A DNA stretch of 15,489 bases from Spirochaetia bacterium (GTDB lineage Bacteria; Spirochaetota; Spirochaetia; Treponematales; Breznakiellaceae): positions 1 to 15,489 of the forward strand of contig BOAU01000050.1 of NCBI GenBank assembly GCA_026002025.1, given 5' to 3'. Both the position numbers and the translations under genes were made by a program. Of this stretch, positions 1-7,314 are shown piece after piece. The notes under the pieces are model-generated. The model was not told the DNA's origin, made no database searches, and was given only the letters and a program-made list of their open reading frames with translations. Every line of letters starts with the position of its first letter. The first letter of the stretch is position 1.

Positions 1-886
1 CCACCACAAAATTCATTGCCACCAGTATCAGTGAATACACGATGACGGTTCCCATGATCAGGGTATAATCCCGGTTCAGGGCGGAGCGCACAAAAAAGGT
101 GCCCAGGCCGGGAATCACAAAAATACTCTCCACCACCACCGATCCGGTTACGATACCCGCGCAGGCCGGCCCCAGATAACTTACCACCGGCAACAGCGCC
201 CCCTTGAGTACATGCTTGACCATGATCACCGGCATGGAAAGTCCTTTGGCACGGGCTGTCCTGATATAGTCCGAGCGCAGTACTTCCAGGATGCTGGCCC
301 GGGAGAGCCGGGCGATGTAGGCAAAGTAGGGCATGGCAAGGGCAAGGGCCGGCATGATCAGGGTTTTAAGGCCGTAGCGGCCGGTGATCCAGCCCGATGT
401 TGGGAGCCAGTTCAGTTTTACCGCGAAGATCAGCATCAGCACCGGGCCCGCCACAAAGACAGGGACCGATATGCCCATTACCGCGACCGACATGGAACCG
501 TAATCAAGGGCGGTGTTTTGCCTGAGGGCGGAAACAATGCCCACCAGCACCCCCGCAATCACCGCTATGACAAGGCTCGTGAGCCCCAGGACAATTGAAT
601 TGGGGAGGCTCGCGGCAATCAGATCATTTACCGTAAAATCCTTACTCGTGAAAGAAGGCCCCAAATCGCCCCGGAGTACGTCACCCAAAAAGCGCAGGTA
701 CTGCCGGGGAAGGCTTTCGTCCATGTGGTATTTCTTGAGCAGATTTTCAAGCACAGCCGGGGGCACTTCCTTTTCACTCGAAAAGGGGCCCCCGGGGGCG
801 GCGCGCATCATAAAGAAGCTGAGGGTAACGATGATGAACATCGTCGGAATAATGCTCAACAATCTGTTGAATATGAAGCGCCCCAT
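1..886 (-). CDS. oppB: Oligopeptide/dipeptide ABC transporter permease OppB-type, 3' end cut by the window edge
   Basis: Inner-membrane permease subunit of a peptide-type ABC importer. 295 codons are readable, beginning MGRFIFNRLLSIIPTMFIIV; family members are about 305-310 residues, so only around ten C-terminal residues lie outside the window. A hydrophobic first segment (about residues 8-27) is followed by the periplasmic-loop signature RAAPGGPF, which is typical of OppB/DppB. Late in the protein the stretch RTARAKGLSMPVIMVKH...LLP matches the cytoplasmic EAA loop that docks on the ATPase. The ATG at 886 lies 12 bases after the oppA stop and is preceded by an AGGCAGG-like ribosome site, so the two genes are co-transcribed. 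The companion permease and ATPases (oppC, D, F) would be expected beyond the left edge. Family assignment is secure; the actual substrate (peptide, nickel or other) is not decided by the sequence. Confidence 0.9.
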   Translation of the reverse strand, partial: MGRFIFNRLLSIIPTMFIIVTLSFFMMRAAPGGPFSSEKEVPPAVLENLLKKYHMDESLPRQYLRFLGDVLRGDLGPSFTSKDFTVNDLIAASLPNSIVLGLTSLVIAVIAGVLVGIVSALRQNTALDYGSMSVAVMGISVPVFVAGPVLMLIFAVKLNWLPTSGWITGRYGLKTLIMPALALAMPYFAYIARLSRASILEVLRSDYIRTARAKGLSMPVIMVKHVLKGALLPVVSYLGPACAGIVTGSVVVESIFVIPGLGTFFVRSALNRDYTLIMGTVIVYSLILVAMNFVV

Positions 887-898
887 GCCCTGCCTGCC

Positions 899-2494
899 TT
901 ATTTCCGCTTTATCCCTGTCCAGGGATGCACATCCTGGGGAGTAGGATACCATCCGTCCCATTTACTGAGGTCGATGATGTTCTGGGACACGTAGTAGTA
1001 AATCGGGATGATGGCCTGATCCCGGGTAACGGCGAGCGCCTCGGCATCATGCAGTACCTGATCCCGTTCCGCGCCGCCGGGCAGGGTGGATGCCCGCCGG
1101 ATCAGCCGGTCGTATTCGGGATCGCTGTAACCGCCGTCATTGTTGCCGCCCCCGCTGATAAGCAGGTCCAAGAAGTTCTGGGCGTCCGCATAGTCGGCTA
1201 TCCAGCCGGCCCGGCCCAGTTCCATACGACTGGTCTTCCGTTCCTCAAGGAAGGTGGCCCATTCAAGGTTCTGGAGAACCACGTTTACCCCAAGGTTGTT
1301 CTTCCATGCCTGCTGCAGGTATTCGGCAATAACCTTATGGTTGTCCAGGGTGTTGTACATGATGGTAAAGGTGGGCAATCCCTGTCCATTGGGATGCCCC
1401 GCTTCAACAAGAAGCTGTTTCGCCGCGGCAACATCCATGGGGGCGCTGGTGGCGGGCTTGTAATCCCCAATCGGCGGCGCCAGGGAATATCCGGGCAACT
1501 GGCCGCCCTTGACGACCCGGTCAATCAGTTCCTGCCGGTCAAAACCCATGGACAGGGCCTTGCGGATGCGGACATCCTTCAGGATCGGGTGATTCACGTT
1601 AACATAGTAAAAATAGGAGCCCATCTGGGGGGCGACCTGGTAATCATCCCGCAGCTTAAGCTCGTCTATCAGGGCCAGAGGAATGTTGGTGCTCCAGTCA
1701 ATTTCCCCGTTCCGGTAAGCCTGGAAGGCGGTGTTGGTATCCTCGATGGGAAGGTAGGTGATCTTGGTGAGGAACACGTTGGCCTTGTTCCAGTACTTGT
1801 CATTGGCAAGGATTGTCAGATGGTCGTTGGGGATCCATTCCTGGAGCACAAAGGGTCCGTTGCTGACGATGTTCTCTTTCTTAATCCAGTCGGCGCCATA
1901 GCGGTTGATAACGTGCATGGGCAGGGGATTGAAGGCGTAGTGGGCCATCATATCAATGGCATAAGGGGCGTTCCCCACCAGGGTGACCTCAAAGGTCCGG
2001 GCATCTACCGCACGGATTGCCACATCGCTGGGCTGCCCTCCCTGGGTGTTGTACTTGTCCGCGCCCTTAACCACCATGCCCGGCATATAGGCGTACTTTG
2101 AAGCGGTGGTAGGGTTCAGCTCATACAGCCATGAATCCACAAAGGTCTGGGCCGTAATAGGCGTACCGTCACTCCAGGTAACGCCGTTACGTATCTTGAA
2201 GGTAAGCACCGTACCATCGGCGCTGACGGTCCAGCTTTCCGCGACTCCGGGCACCGCCTTGTTCGTATGGGGATCGTAGCCCACGAGTCCCTCAAAGAGG
2301 GCCCGGTTTACCCGGCTTTCCGGCACCCCTTCAATTTGGGTGGGGTCCAGGGACTGGATCTCCGTCCCGTTGCCAATGATAAATTCCGTCCCCGACTTGC
2401 TCCCGGCAGTGGTTTTTGCCTGGCCGCCCCCCCCCGCAAAGAGCGCGCCGACCGCGCATAATGCCAAAAGCGCAACAATAACACCTTTTTTCAT
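899..2494 (-). CDS. oppA: Periplasmic oligopeptide-binding protein, ABC transporter family 5 (OppA-like)
   Basis: Solute-binding protein (531 residues, normal for the family) that captures peptides in the periplasm and hands them to the OppB permease encoded 12 bases downstream. The N-terminus is a classic export signal: MKK, a hydrophobic core, then LFA followed by a glycine run. There is no lipobox cysteine at the cleavage point. The only nearby Cys (residue 13) is preceded by Leu, so signal peptidase I cleavage after LFA, and a soluble rather than lipid-anchored protein, is the better reading. SBP_bac_5 hallmarks are the early SLDP motif, LFEGLVGYD, AESWTVSADGTVLTFKIR and the WSDGTPITA segment. 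The start at 2494 is fixed by AAGGAGG five bases upstream. A G9 tract codes for the Gly run after the signal peptide. Peptide specificity is inferred from overall family resemblance only. Confidence 0.93.
   Translation of the reverse strand: MKKGVIVALLALCAVGALFAGGGGQAKTTAGSKSGTEFIIGNGTEIQSLDPTQIEGVPESRVNRALFEGLVGYDPHTNKAVPGVAESWTVSADGTVLTFKIRNGVTWSDGTPITAQTFVDSWLYELNPTTASKYAYMPGMVVKGADKYNTQGGQPSDVAIRAVDARTFEVTLVGNAPYAIDMMAHYAFNPLPMHVINRYGADWIKKENIVSNGPFVLQEWIPNDHLTILANDKYWNKANVFLTKITYLPIEDTNTAFQAYRNGEIDWSTNIPLALIDELKLRDDYQVAPQMGSYFYYVNVNHPILKDVRIRKALSMGFDRQELIDRVVKGGQLPGYSLAPPIGDYKPATSAPMDVAAAKQLLVEAGHPNGQGLPTFTIMYNTLDNHKVIAEYLQQAWKNNLGVNVVLQNLEWATFLEERKTSRMELGRAGWIADYADAQNFLDLLISGGGNNDGGYSDPEYDRLIRRASTLPGGAERDQVLHDAEALAVTRDQAIIPIYYYVSQNIIDLSKWDGWYPTPQDVHPWTGIKRK
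2427..2435 (-). repeat. Homopolymer: nine consecutive G on the oppA coding strand
   Basis: Nine C on the plus strand, read as G9 in oppA, encode part of the Gly run at about residues 21-24, just after the predicted signal peptide. A gain or loss of one base would frameshift oppA almost at its start. The tract is the longest mononucleotide run I noticed in the window. Confidence 0.9.
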
Positions 2495-2530
2495 AAAAAG
2501 CCTCCTTAACAGCTTAAAATCTATTCATTC

Positions 2531-2559
2531 ATAATAGACAAATATCAAAATTTTAACAA
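2531..2559 (-). promoter_or_regulatory. Predicted sigma70-type promoter for oppAB
   Basis: Read on the minus strand there is TTGTTA (2559-2554, 4/6 to the -35 consensus), a 17-base spacer, then TATTAT (2536-2531, 5/6 to the -10 consensus). Transcription would start near 2524, giving a leader of about 30 bases before the oppA ATG at 2494. The surrounding divergent intergenic region (2495-2599) is markedly AT-rich. For the plus-strand operon only a -10-like TATAGT at 2571-2576 is visible, without a good -35. Confidence 0.6.
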
Positions 2560-2599
2560 TACTCTAAAGGTATAGTATTAGCCGCCAAAGGAGATCCCT

Positions 2600-4150
2600 G
2601 TGCCAATCCCTGCCATTGAAATGCTGGATATCACCAAGGTTTTTCCCGGGGTCGTGGCTAACGACCGGGTCAGCTTCACGGTTGAGCAGGGTGAAATCCA
2701 CGCCCTTTTGGGGGAAAACGGGGCGGGAAAGTCCACCCTCATGTCCATCCTCTTCGGACTTTACGAAAGCGACGGGGGGATTATCAAAATCCGGGGGCAG
2801 GAAGTGCAGATCCGCAGCCCCAACGACGCCACGGCCCTCAAAATCGGCATGGTGCATCAGCATTTCAAGCTGGTCCATAACTTTACGGTCACCGAAAACA
2901 TCGTTTTGGGCCTTGAGCCCCGGAATTCCGCGGGGAACCTGGATTTGCAGGCCGCGGAAAAGCGGGTTGCGGAACTTTCCGCCGCCTACGGCCTTGCGGT
3001 GGACCCCAAAGCCCGGATCGAGAACATCACCGTGGGGATGCAGCAGCGGGTGGAGATCCTCAAAATTCTCTACCGGGACGCGGACATCCTGATTTTTGAT
3101 GAGCCCACCGCGGTGCTTACCCCCCAGGAAATCGATGAACTTTTGGCGATCTTCCGCCGCCTCAAGGCCGAAGGCAAGACCATCGTTTTTATCACCCACA
3201 AGCTCAAGGAGATAAAGGCCGCCGCGGACCGCTGTACGGTGCTGCGCCGGGGGAAATACATCGACACCGTCAATGTGGCAGATGCGGACGAACAGGAGCT
3301 TGCGGAAAAAATGGTGGGCCGGGCGGTAAACTTCCAGGTTGAGCGGGGTCCCGCCTGGTTTGGGGAAGTGGTCCTTAAAATTGAGGACCTGACGGTGATT
3401 GGCAGCCGGGGCATTCCCGCGGTGAGCGGCCTTTCCCTGGAGGTCCGCGCCGGGGAAGTGGTGGGGGTCGCCGGGGTGGACGGCAACGGCCAGTCCGAGC
3501 TGGTGGCCGCCATTGCGGGGCTCCTGCCGGTGAAATCGGGGCGTATTCTTTTAAAGGATCGGGAGATTTCACATGAAAGCATTAAAGCCCGGAACGAAGG
3601 CGGCATCGGCCTGGTCCCTGAGGACCGGCACAAACACGGCCTGATCCTGGACTTCCATCTGGATGAAAACCTCATCCTTAAAAGTTTCCGCAAAAAGCCC
3701 TATTCCAATCGGGTGGGCTTTCTCCAGTTTCCCGTTATCGCCAAACACGCCGATTCCCTTATCGCCGAATTCGATATCCGGGCGGGAAACGGCGCCGCCA
3801 CCACCGCCGGTTCCATGTCCGGGGGAAACCAGCAGAAGGTGGTTATCGCCCGTGAGATTGATTTATCCCCGGACCTCCTCATTGTCTCCCAGCCCACACG
3901 GGGCCTCGATGTAGGGGCCATCGAGTACATACACCGGCGTATAATGGAAGAACGTGACAAGGGACGGGCGGTGCTCCTGGTGTCCTTTGAACTGGACGAA
4001 ATCCTGGGGCTCTGCGATTCAATAGCCGCGGTTTCCAAGGGCCAGGTGGTGGGGGTGCTCCCTGCGGCAGAGGCAAACGAACGGCTCATCGGGGCCATGA
4101 TGGGGGGAATCGCCCGTGACGGCGCTTCCAATGGAGGTGTCCATGGCTGA
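2600..4150 (+). CDS. ABC transporter ATPase, two fused ABC domains, nucleoside/BMP-type (PnrC/YufO-like)
   Basis: Cytoplasmic ATPase powering the two permeases encoded immediately downstream. It has 516 residues with two ABC modules. Module 1: Walker A GENGAGKST (38-46), Q-loop region MVHQHFKLV, a signature of the relaxed form VGMQQRVE (from 145) and Walker B ILIFDEPT (D167, E168), with the H-loop in FITHK. Module 2: a degenerate P-loop GVDGNGQSE (about 292-300) lacking GKS/T, signature SGGNQQK (from 407) and a Walker B ending SQPTRGLDVGA. One competent and one degenerate site is normal for sugar/nucleoside-type double ATPases. The start is GTG at 2600, chosen because AAGGAG lies six bases upstream; the first internal ATG has no such site. 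The stop overlaps the next gene. In T. pallidum the comparable genes are the Pnr purine-nucleoside transporter (from memory); a riboflavin (Rfu) role cannot be excluded. Confidence 0.93.
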   Translation: MPIPAIEMLDITKVFPGVVANDRVSFTVEQGEIHALLGENGAGKSTLMSILFGLYESDGGIIKIRGQEVQIRSPNDATALKIGMVHQHFKLVHNFTVTENIVLGLEPRNSAGNLDLQAAEKRVAELSAAYGLAVDPKARIENITVGMQQRVEILKILYRDADILIFDEPTAVLTPQEIDELLAIFRRLKAEGKTIVFITHKLKEIKAAADRCTVLRRGKYIDTVNVADADEQELAEKMVGRAVNFQVERGPAWFGEVVLKIEDLTVIGSRGIPAVSGLSLEVRAGEVVGVAGVDGNGQSELVAAIAGLLPVKSGRILLKDREISHESIKARNEGGIGLVPEDRHKHGLILDFHLDENLILKSFRKKPYSNRVGFLQFPVIAKHADSLIAEFDIRAGNGAATTAGSMSGGNQQKVVIAREIDLSPDLLIVSQPTRGLDVGAIEYIHRRIMEERDKGRAVLLVSFELDEILGLCDSIAAVSKGQVVGVLPAAEANERLIGAMMGGIARDGASNGGVHG

Positions 4151-5324
4151 ACAGCAGAAAGATTCAATGAAACCTGCCAGGGAAGCAGCCTCTTTTAAGG
4201 ATCGTATCCTGGAAGTCTTTACCGGTTCCGACGGCCTCGTTTCGGTGGCGGTGGTGATCCTGGGTTTTCTGGTGGCTACCCTGCTGATCTTCGCCGTGGG
4301 CCGGAACCCCGCGGGCATGTATTCCGCCATTGTCCAGGTGGTTTCAGGCTGGGACCTGCGCCGGGGCACCCAAAACATGTACTACGTGGGGGAATGGTTC
4401 GTCAGTTCCCTGCCCCTGATCCTCTGCGGCTTCTCCATGGGCTTTGCCGCCCGGACCGGGCTTTTCAATATCGGCGCCGAGGGGCAGTACATCGTGGGGC
4501 TGACCGCGGCCCAGATCGTGGCGATCTACGGCCCGCCCATCCCGGTGATCCATTGGGTCCTGGCGGTGGCAGCCGCGGTTTTGGCCGGGGCAATCTGGGG
4601 GGGCATCGTGGGTTTCCTCAAGGCCCGGTTCAGCGTTTCCGAGGTAGTAGCCACGATCATGATGAACTATATCGCCTTTTACGCTTCCCGCTACATTACC
4701 ATTGGGCTCCCCGGCTCCAACACCTACAAGACCGTCAACTTCCCGCCCACCGCCCGGCTTTCCAGCCCCTTCCTGGAATCCATCACCAACGGCTCCCGGC
4801 TGAATTACGGCCTTTGGCTCACCCTGGCGGCGATTTTCTTCTATTGGATTGTCATGGGAAAGACCCGGCTGGGTTATTCCCTGCGGGCCACGGGTCTCAA
4901 TAAGGAAGCGGCCCGTTACGGGGGGATCAGCGTGAACACCAGCATCACCACCGCCATGGCCATTGCCGGGGCCTTTGCCGGGCTCGCCGGGGCAGTGGTT
5001 TCCCTGGGGGTCTTTTCATCGGGGAGGGTCCTTTCGGTCCAGGACGGCTACGGCTTTGACGGCATCGCCGTGGCCTTGGTGGGGAACAGCACCGCCTGGG
5101 GAACCGCCCTTTCAGGTCTCCTCTTCGGAATGCTCAAGTCCGCCCAGCCCCTGATGCAGTCCCGGCAGATCCCCAAGGAGATCACCTCGATTATTATGGG
5201 CCTGGTGGTGGTCTTTATCTCCCTGCGATCGGGGGTGAAAATCCTCATCGAATGGCAGATGAAGGAAAAGGCCCGGAAGGCCCAGAATGAGGGCAGTCAG
5301 GTTACCGGGAGGCCCGCCGAATGA
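4143..5324 (+). CDS. ABC transporter inner-membrane permease 1, nucleoside/BMP-type (BPD_transp_2)
   Basis: Polytopic permease of 393 residues that forms half of the membrane channel. A charged cytoplasmic N-terminus (MAEQQKDSMK) precedes the first membrane span (VSVAVVILGFLVATLLIF). The signature AARTGLFNIGAEGQYIVG is diagnostic of the larger permease in nucleoside/BMP-type systems. It is followed by several hydrophobic spans and a second conserved block, GYSLRATGLNKEAARYGGI, the likely coupling loop to the ATPase. The start at 4143 is preferred because GGAGG (4133-4137) sits five bases before it; upstream in-frame ATGs at 4116 and 4131 lack a site. It overlaps the ATPase gene end by 8 bases and the next permease by 4, so translation is probably coupled. 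The substrate is probably a nucleoside, by family only. Confidence 0.92.
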   Translation: MAEQQKDSMKPAREAASFKDRILEVFTGSDGLVSVAVVILGFLVATLLIFAVGRNPAGMYSAIVQVVSGWDLRRGTQNMYYVGEWFVSSLPLILCGFSMGFAARTGLFNIGAEGQYIVGLTAAQIVAIYGPPIPVIHWVLAVAAAVLAGAIWGGIVGFLKARFSVSEVVATIMMNYIAFYASRYITIGLPGSNTYKTVNFPPTARLSSPFLESITNGSRLNYGLWLTLAAIFFYWIVMGKTRLGYSLRATGLNKEAARYGGISVNTSITTAMAIAGAFAGLAGAVVSLGVFSSGRVLSVQDGYGFDGIAVALVGNSTAWGTALSGLLFGMLKSAQPLMQSRQIPKEITSIIMGLVVVFISLRSGVKILIEWQMKEKARKAQNEGSQVTGRPAE

Positions 5325-6235
5325 TGGAAATTCTTCAGATTTTATGGAACATGCTCCCCTCAACCCTGATGATCGTGGCTCCCATCCTGATTGCCGCCAC
5401 CGGAGGCATGATCAGCGAACGTTCCGGGGTGGTGAACATCGCCCTTGAGGGGCTGATGTCCATTGGCGCCATGACCGCCGCCACGGCCCATGTGCTGCTG
5501 GAAACCCGTATCGGCTTTTCCATACCCTTAGCGCTCTTCCTTTCCGCTGTAATGGGCTGTCTTTTTTCCCTGATCCACGCCTTTGCGTCCATCACCCTGC
5601 GGGCGGACCAGGTGATCTCCGGCACGGGGATCAACCTCCTTGCCAACGGCATCACGGTCTTCTTTTGCCAGCTCCTCTTCCGCATGGACCGGACCATGAA
5701 CCCCCGGATGGGGATGATGCCCGGCCCCGGCGGTATCTACCCCACGGTCTGGATCGCCCTGATCATTTTGGCCGTAAGCTGGTTTGTGCTATACAAACAG
5801 CCCTGGGGCCTGCGGCTGCGGGCCTGCGGGGAACATCCCCAGGCCCTGGCCTCCGCGGGAGTAAAAGTACTGCAAATCCGGTACATTGCGGTGCTTATTT
5901 CCGGGGCTCTGGCAGGGCTCGCCGGGGGCTGCATCGTGCTGACACAGGATATCCAGTTTACGGTACTCACGATCAACGGAAAGGGCTTTATCGCCCTGGC
6001 GGCGGTCTCCTTTGGGCGCTGGCTCCCCCTGGGCATCCTGGGGGCATCCTTCCTCTTTGGGGCGTCCTCCGCCCTGGCGGTGAATATCATCAATATTGAA
6101 GGGCTCCGGTTCCTCCCCTCGGAATTTTTCAACGCCCTCCCCTATTTTATTACCCTGGTAACCCTGGTGATCTTCAGCGGCAAGGACTACGCCCCCCGCG
6201 CTTCGGGGCAGCCCTACGATAAGGGGAAAAGTTGA
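5321..6235 (+). CDS. ABC transporter inner-membrane permease 2, nucleoside/BMP-type (BPD_transp_2)
   Basis: Second, smaller permease (304 residues) completing the heterodimeric channel. The hallmark near the N-terminus is GGMISERSGVVNIALEGLM, the partner of the FNIGAEG motif in permease 1. Hydrophobic spans then alternate with a conserved loop GLRLRACGEHPQALASAGV that should contact the ATPase. Its ATG overlaps the upstream stop in an ATGA arrangement, with GGGAGG (5307-5312) eight bases upstream; a second ATG three bases on is possible. It is the last gene of the operon: no binding-protein gene follows and no clear terminator is seen before the tRNA. Family is certain, substrate inferred. 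Confidence 0.92.
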   Translation: MMEILQILWNMLPSTLMIVAPILIAATGGMISERSGVVNIALEGLMSIGAMTAATAHVLLETRIGFSIPLALFLSAVMGCLFSLIHAFASITLRADQVISGTGINLLANGITVFFCQLLFRMDRTMNPRMGMMPGPGGIYPTVWIALIILAVSWFVLYKQPWGLRLRACGEHPQALASAGVKVLQIRYIAVLISGALAGLAGGCIVLTQDIQFTVLTINGKGFIALAAVSFGRWLPLGILGASFLFGASSALAVNIINIEGLRFLPSEFFNALPYFITLVTLVIFSGKDYAPRASGQPYDKGKS

Positions 6236-6253
6236 GTTATTGCAAAGTTGATC

Positions 6254-6282
6254 TGGACATTTTCTTAGGTTTTTGCTATGTT
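6254..6282 (+). promoter_or_regulatory. Predicted extended -10 promoter of tRNA-Cys
   Basis: TGGACA (6254-6259, 5/6 to consensus), a 17-base spacer, then TATGTT (6277-6282, 4/6) preceded by TGC, an extended -10 element. The start would fall near 6289, four bases before the mature tRNA 5' end. The site lies between the permease stop (6235) and the tRNA. Confidence 0.6.
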
Positions 6283-6292
6283 TAATATAAAT

Positions 6293-6364
6293 GGCGCCGT
6301 ACCCAAGCGGTAAGGGAGAGGTCTGCAAAACCTTTATGCAACAGTTCGATTCTGTTCGGCGCCT
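6293..6364 (+). tRNA. tRNA-Cys (anticodon GCA)
   Basis: A complete cloverleaf can be folded by hand. The acceptor stem GGCGCCG (6293-6299) pairs perfectly with CGGCGCC (6357-6363). The D-arm stem is CCC/GGG (6302-6304 with 6314-6316) and its loop contains GG. The anticodon stem is GAGGT/ACCTT with loop CTGCAAA, placing GCA at 6325-6327. The variable region is short. The T-stem is AACAG/CTGTT with loop TTCGATT. The discriminator base is T (6364), the expected identity base of bacterial tRNA-Cys. CCA is not encoded, so it must be added after transcription. The 3' end faces a decayed integrase, which fits use as an integration target. Confidence 0.97.
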
Positions 6365-6368
6365 GTAG

Positions 6369-6395
6369 TTAATTCCTTATGTTATAAGGAATTAA
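6369..6395 (+). terminator. Perfect 12-bp stem-loop directly after tRNA-Cys (possible terminator or processing signal)
   Basis: TTAATTCCTTAT (6369-6380), a GTT loop, then the exact reverse complement (6384-6395), starting five bases after the tRNA. No T-run follows on the plus strand, so a canonical intrinsic terminator is not proven; it may also protect or direct trimming of the tRNA 3' end. Confidence 0.45.
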
Positions 6396-6397
6396 GT

Positions 6398-6420
6398 GAA
6401 CCGCCAGAAAACTGGCGTTC
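6398..6420 (+). other. Second stem-loop downstream of tRNA-Cys
   Basis: CGCCAG (6402-6407), loop AAAA, CTGGCG (6412-6417), extended by GAA/TTC across one bulged C. It is stable and GC-rich, in tandem with the hairpin that ends at 6395. No T-tract follows. It lies just before the integrase remnant. Confidence 0.45.
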
Positions 6421-6432
6421 ATCTTAACTCAA

Positions 6433-7022
6433 GAGTATGAGAAAACCCCTATGTGAAAGAACGGCTTTTCCATAAATTGAGGATTGACCGCACCCATACC
6501 ACGAAAAGTCTGGAACGGGCAAAGAGGTACTGGATACCCTTATTTCGAAGGCCGTGCCATCGGGGAAATTCAGCGAGAAGACCTGCAAAAATTTTCAAAC
6601 TGGCTTTTTACGGAAAATCCTGATGCTTCCGGCGCTACTTTGAAGCACATCTTTAACGTTGAGATTAAGGCTCTCCGCTGGGCCTTAGCTAATGGCATAA
6701 TCCGCCATAATCCCATAGAGCAGCTTACCCCCTACTCTCAAAAGCTCAGAAAGCGCAGCATCCTCAAACCGGATGAGGTGGTTGAACTTTTTAAGCTCAA
6801 ATGGAACGACCAAAGGGCTTTATTGGCAAATATTGTCGCCGTGTCTATCGGAATGCGTATAAGACAGATGAACCCAGAACCGTACCGGTAATCCCGGAAA
6901 TACGGGATGCGCTCCGCAGGATGGGTAAGCTAAATCCCCACAATAACCGATTCATCTTCTTCTGCGAAAGAAATGACAGTATAACTACAGAGGGTACAAT
7001 ATTAAATAATTATCACAAGAAA
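6433..7022 (+). pseudogene. Decayed tyrosine recombinase (phage-type integrase) next to tRNA-Cys
   Basis: Spliced across frames, the reading is a tyrosine integrase with an N-terminal SAM-like core-binding region. It runs through YEKTPYVKERLFHKL, THTTKSLERAKRYW, YFEGRAIGEIQREDLQKFS, WALANGIIRHNPIEQL and LKPDEVVELFKL, then the catalytic box I VAVSIGMR. Three lesions are visible: an apparent lost C near 6446-6449, an extra T at about 6540, and a frame change at about 6859-6861. At the last site the product jumps from GMR to TDEPRTVPVIPEIRDALRRM, with the intervening catalytic segment deleted. The later HxxR and active-site Tyr regions are absent; homology fades after TILNNYHKK. The coding 5' end is also missing. 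It cannot make a working recombinase. Its position and orientation point to a former element integrated at the tRNA gene. Confidence 0.8.
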
Positions 7023-7065
7023 ATATTTTTTGATGATGATAAAAGTTATTTTTTTAAATTTCAGA
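6985..7065. other. AT-rich scar between the integrase and nrdD remnants
   Basis: A stretch with unusually high A/T (runs such as ATATTTTTTG and TTATTTTTTTAAATTT) that differs sharply from its GC-richer flanks. It holds the decaying end of the integrase reading frame and nothing else I can recognise. It probably marks the junction of two unrelated remnants. Confidence 0.5.
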
Positions 7066-7102
7066 TGGAAGTGTTACCGCTTCGTTTTTGGCAAACTGAA
7101 AA

Positions 7103-7309
7103 TTGTGCCCGGCTGATCTCAAAGACCGTAAAACCGTGGTTTACGGAAAGGAAACGGACTTTACCTACAGCAACTGCAAACCGGAAATGGACAAGGTAAA
7201 TCGCATCTTCATTGAGCTCATGCTTGAGGGAGATGCCAACGGGCGGGGTTTCCAGTACCCCATCCCTACCTACAATGTTACCGCCGCTTTCGACTGGAGC
7301 AGCGACAAC
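7103..7309 (+). pseudogene. nrdD: Internal fragment of anaerobic ribonucleoside-triphosphate reductase (nrdD-like)
   Basis: About 69 codons read CPADLKDRKTVVYG, then YSNCKPEMDKVNRIFIELML, EGDANGRGF, and QYPIPTYNVTAAFDW. The block EGDAxGRxFxxPIPTYNxT followed by a FDW is characteristic of the central region of class III reductases, oxygen-sensitive glycyl-radical enzymes that make deoxyribonucleotides. Neither the N-terminal part nor the glycyl-radical C-terminus (RVCGY-type motif) is present. A stop (TGA at 7097-7099) lies just upstream in frame, and the frame runs out in the tail of the opposite-strand TPR gene. It is thus an isolated, non-functional piece, possibly left by recombination. 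The assignment is from motif memory and should be confirmed by a protein search. Confidence 0.72.
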
Positions 7310-7314
7310 AAGTA

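Noticed and set aside
725..2101. 458-codon plus-strand open frame opposite oppA
   Set aside because: It is antisense to a well-supported oppA, matches no known family and is explained by codon bias in a GC-rich gene.
2564..4167. Minus-strand open frames opposite the ABC ATPase gene
   Set aside because: The plus-strand gene has all ABC motifs and a ribosome site; the opposite frames have none.
6484..6891. The 135-codon frame as an intact small gene
   Set aside because: It is the middle of the integrase remnant; homology continues in other frames on both sides, across frameshifts.
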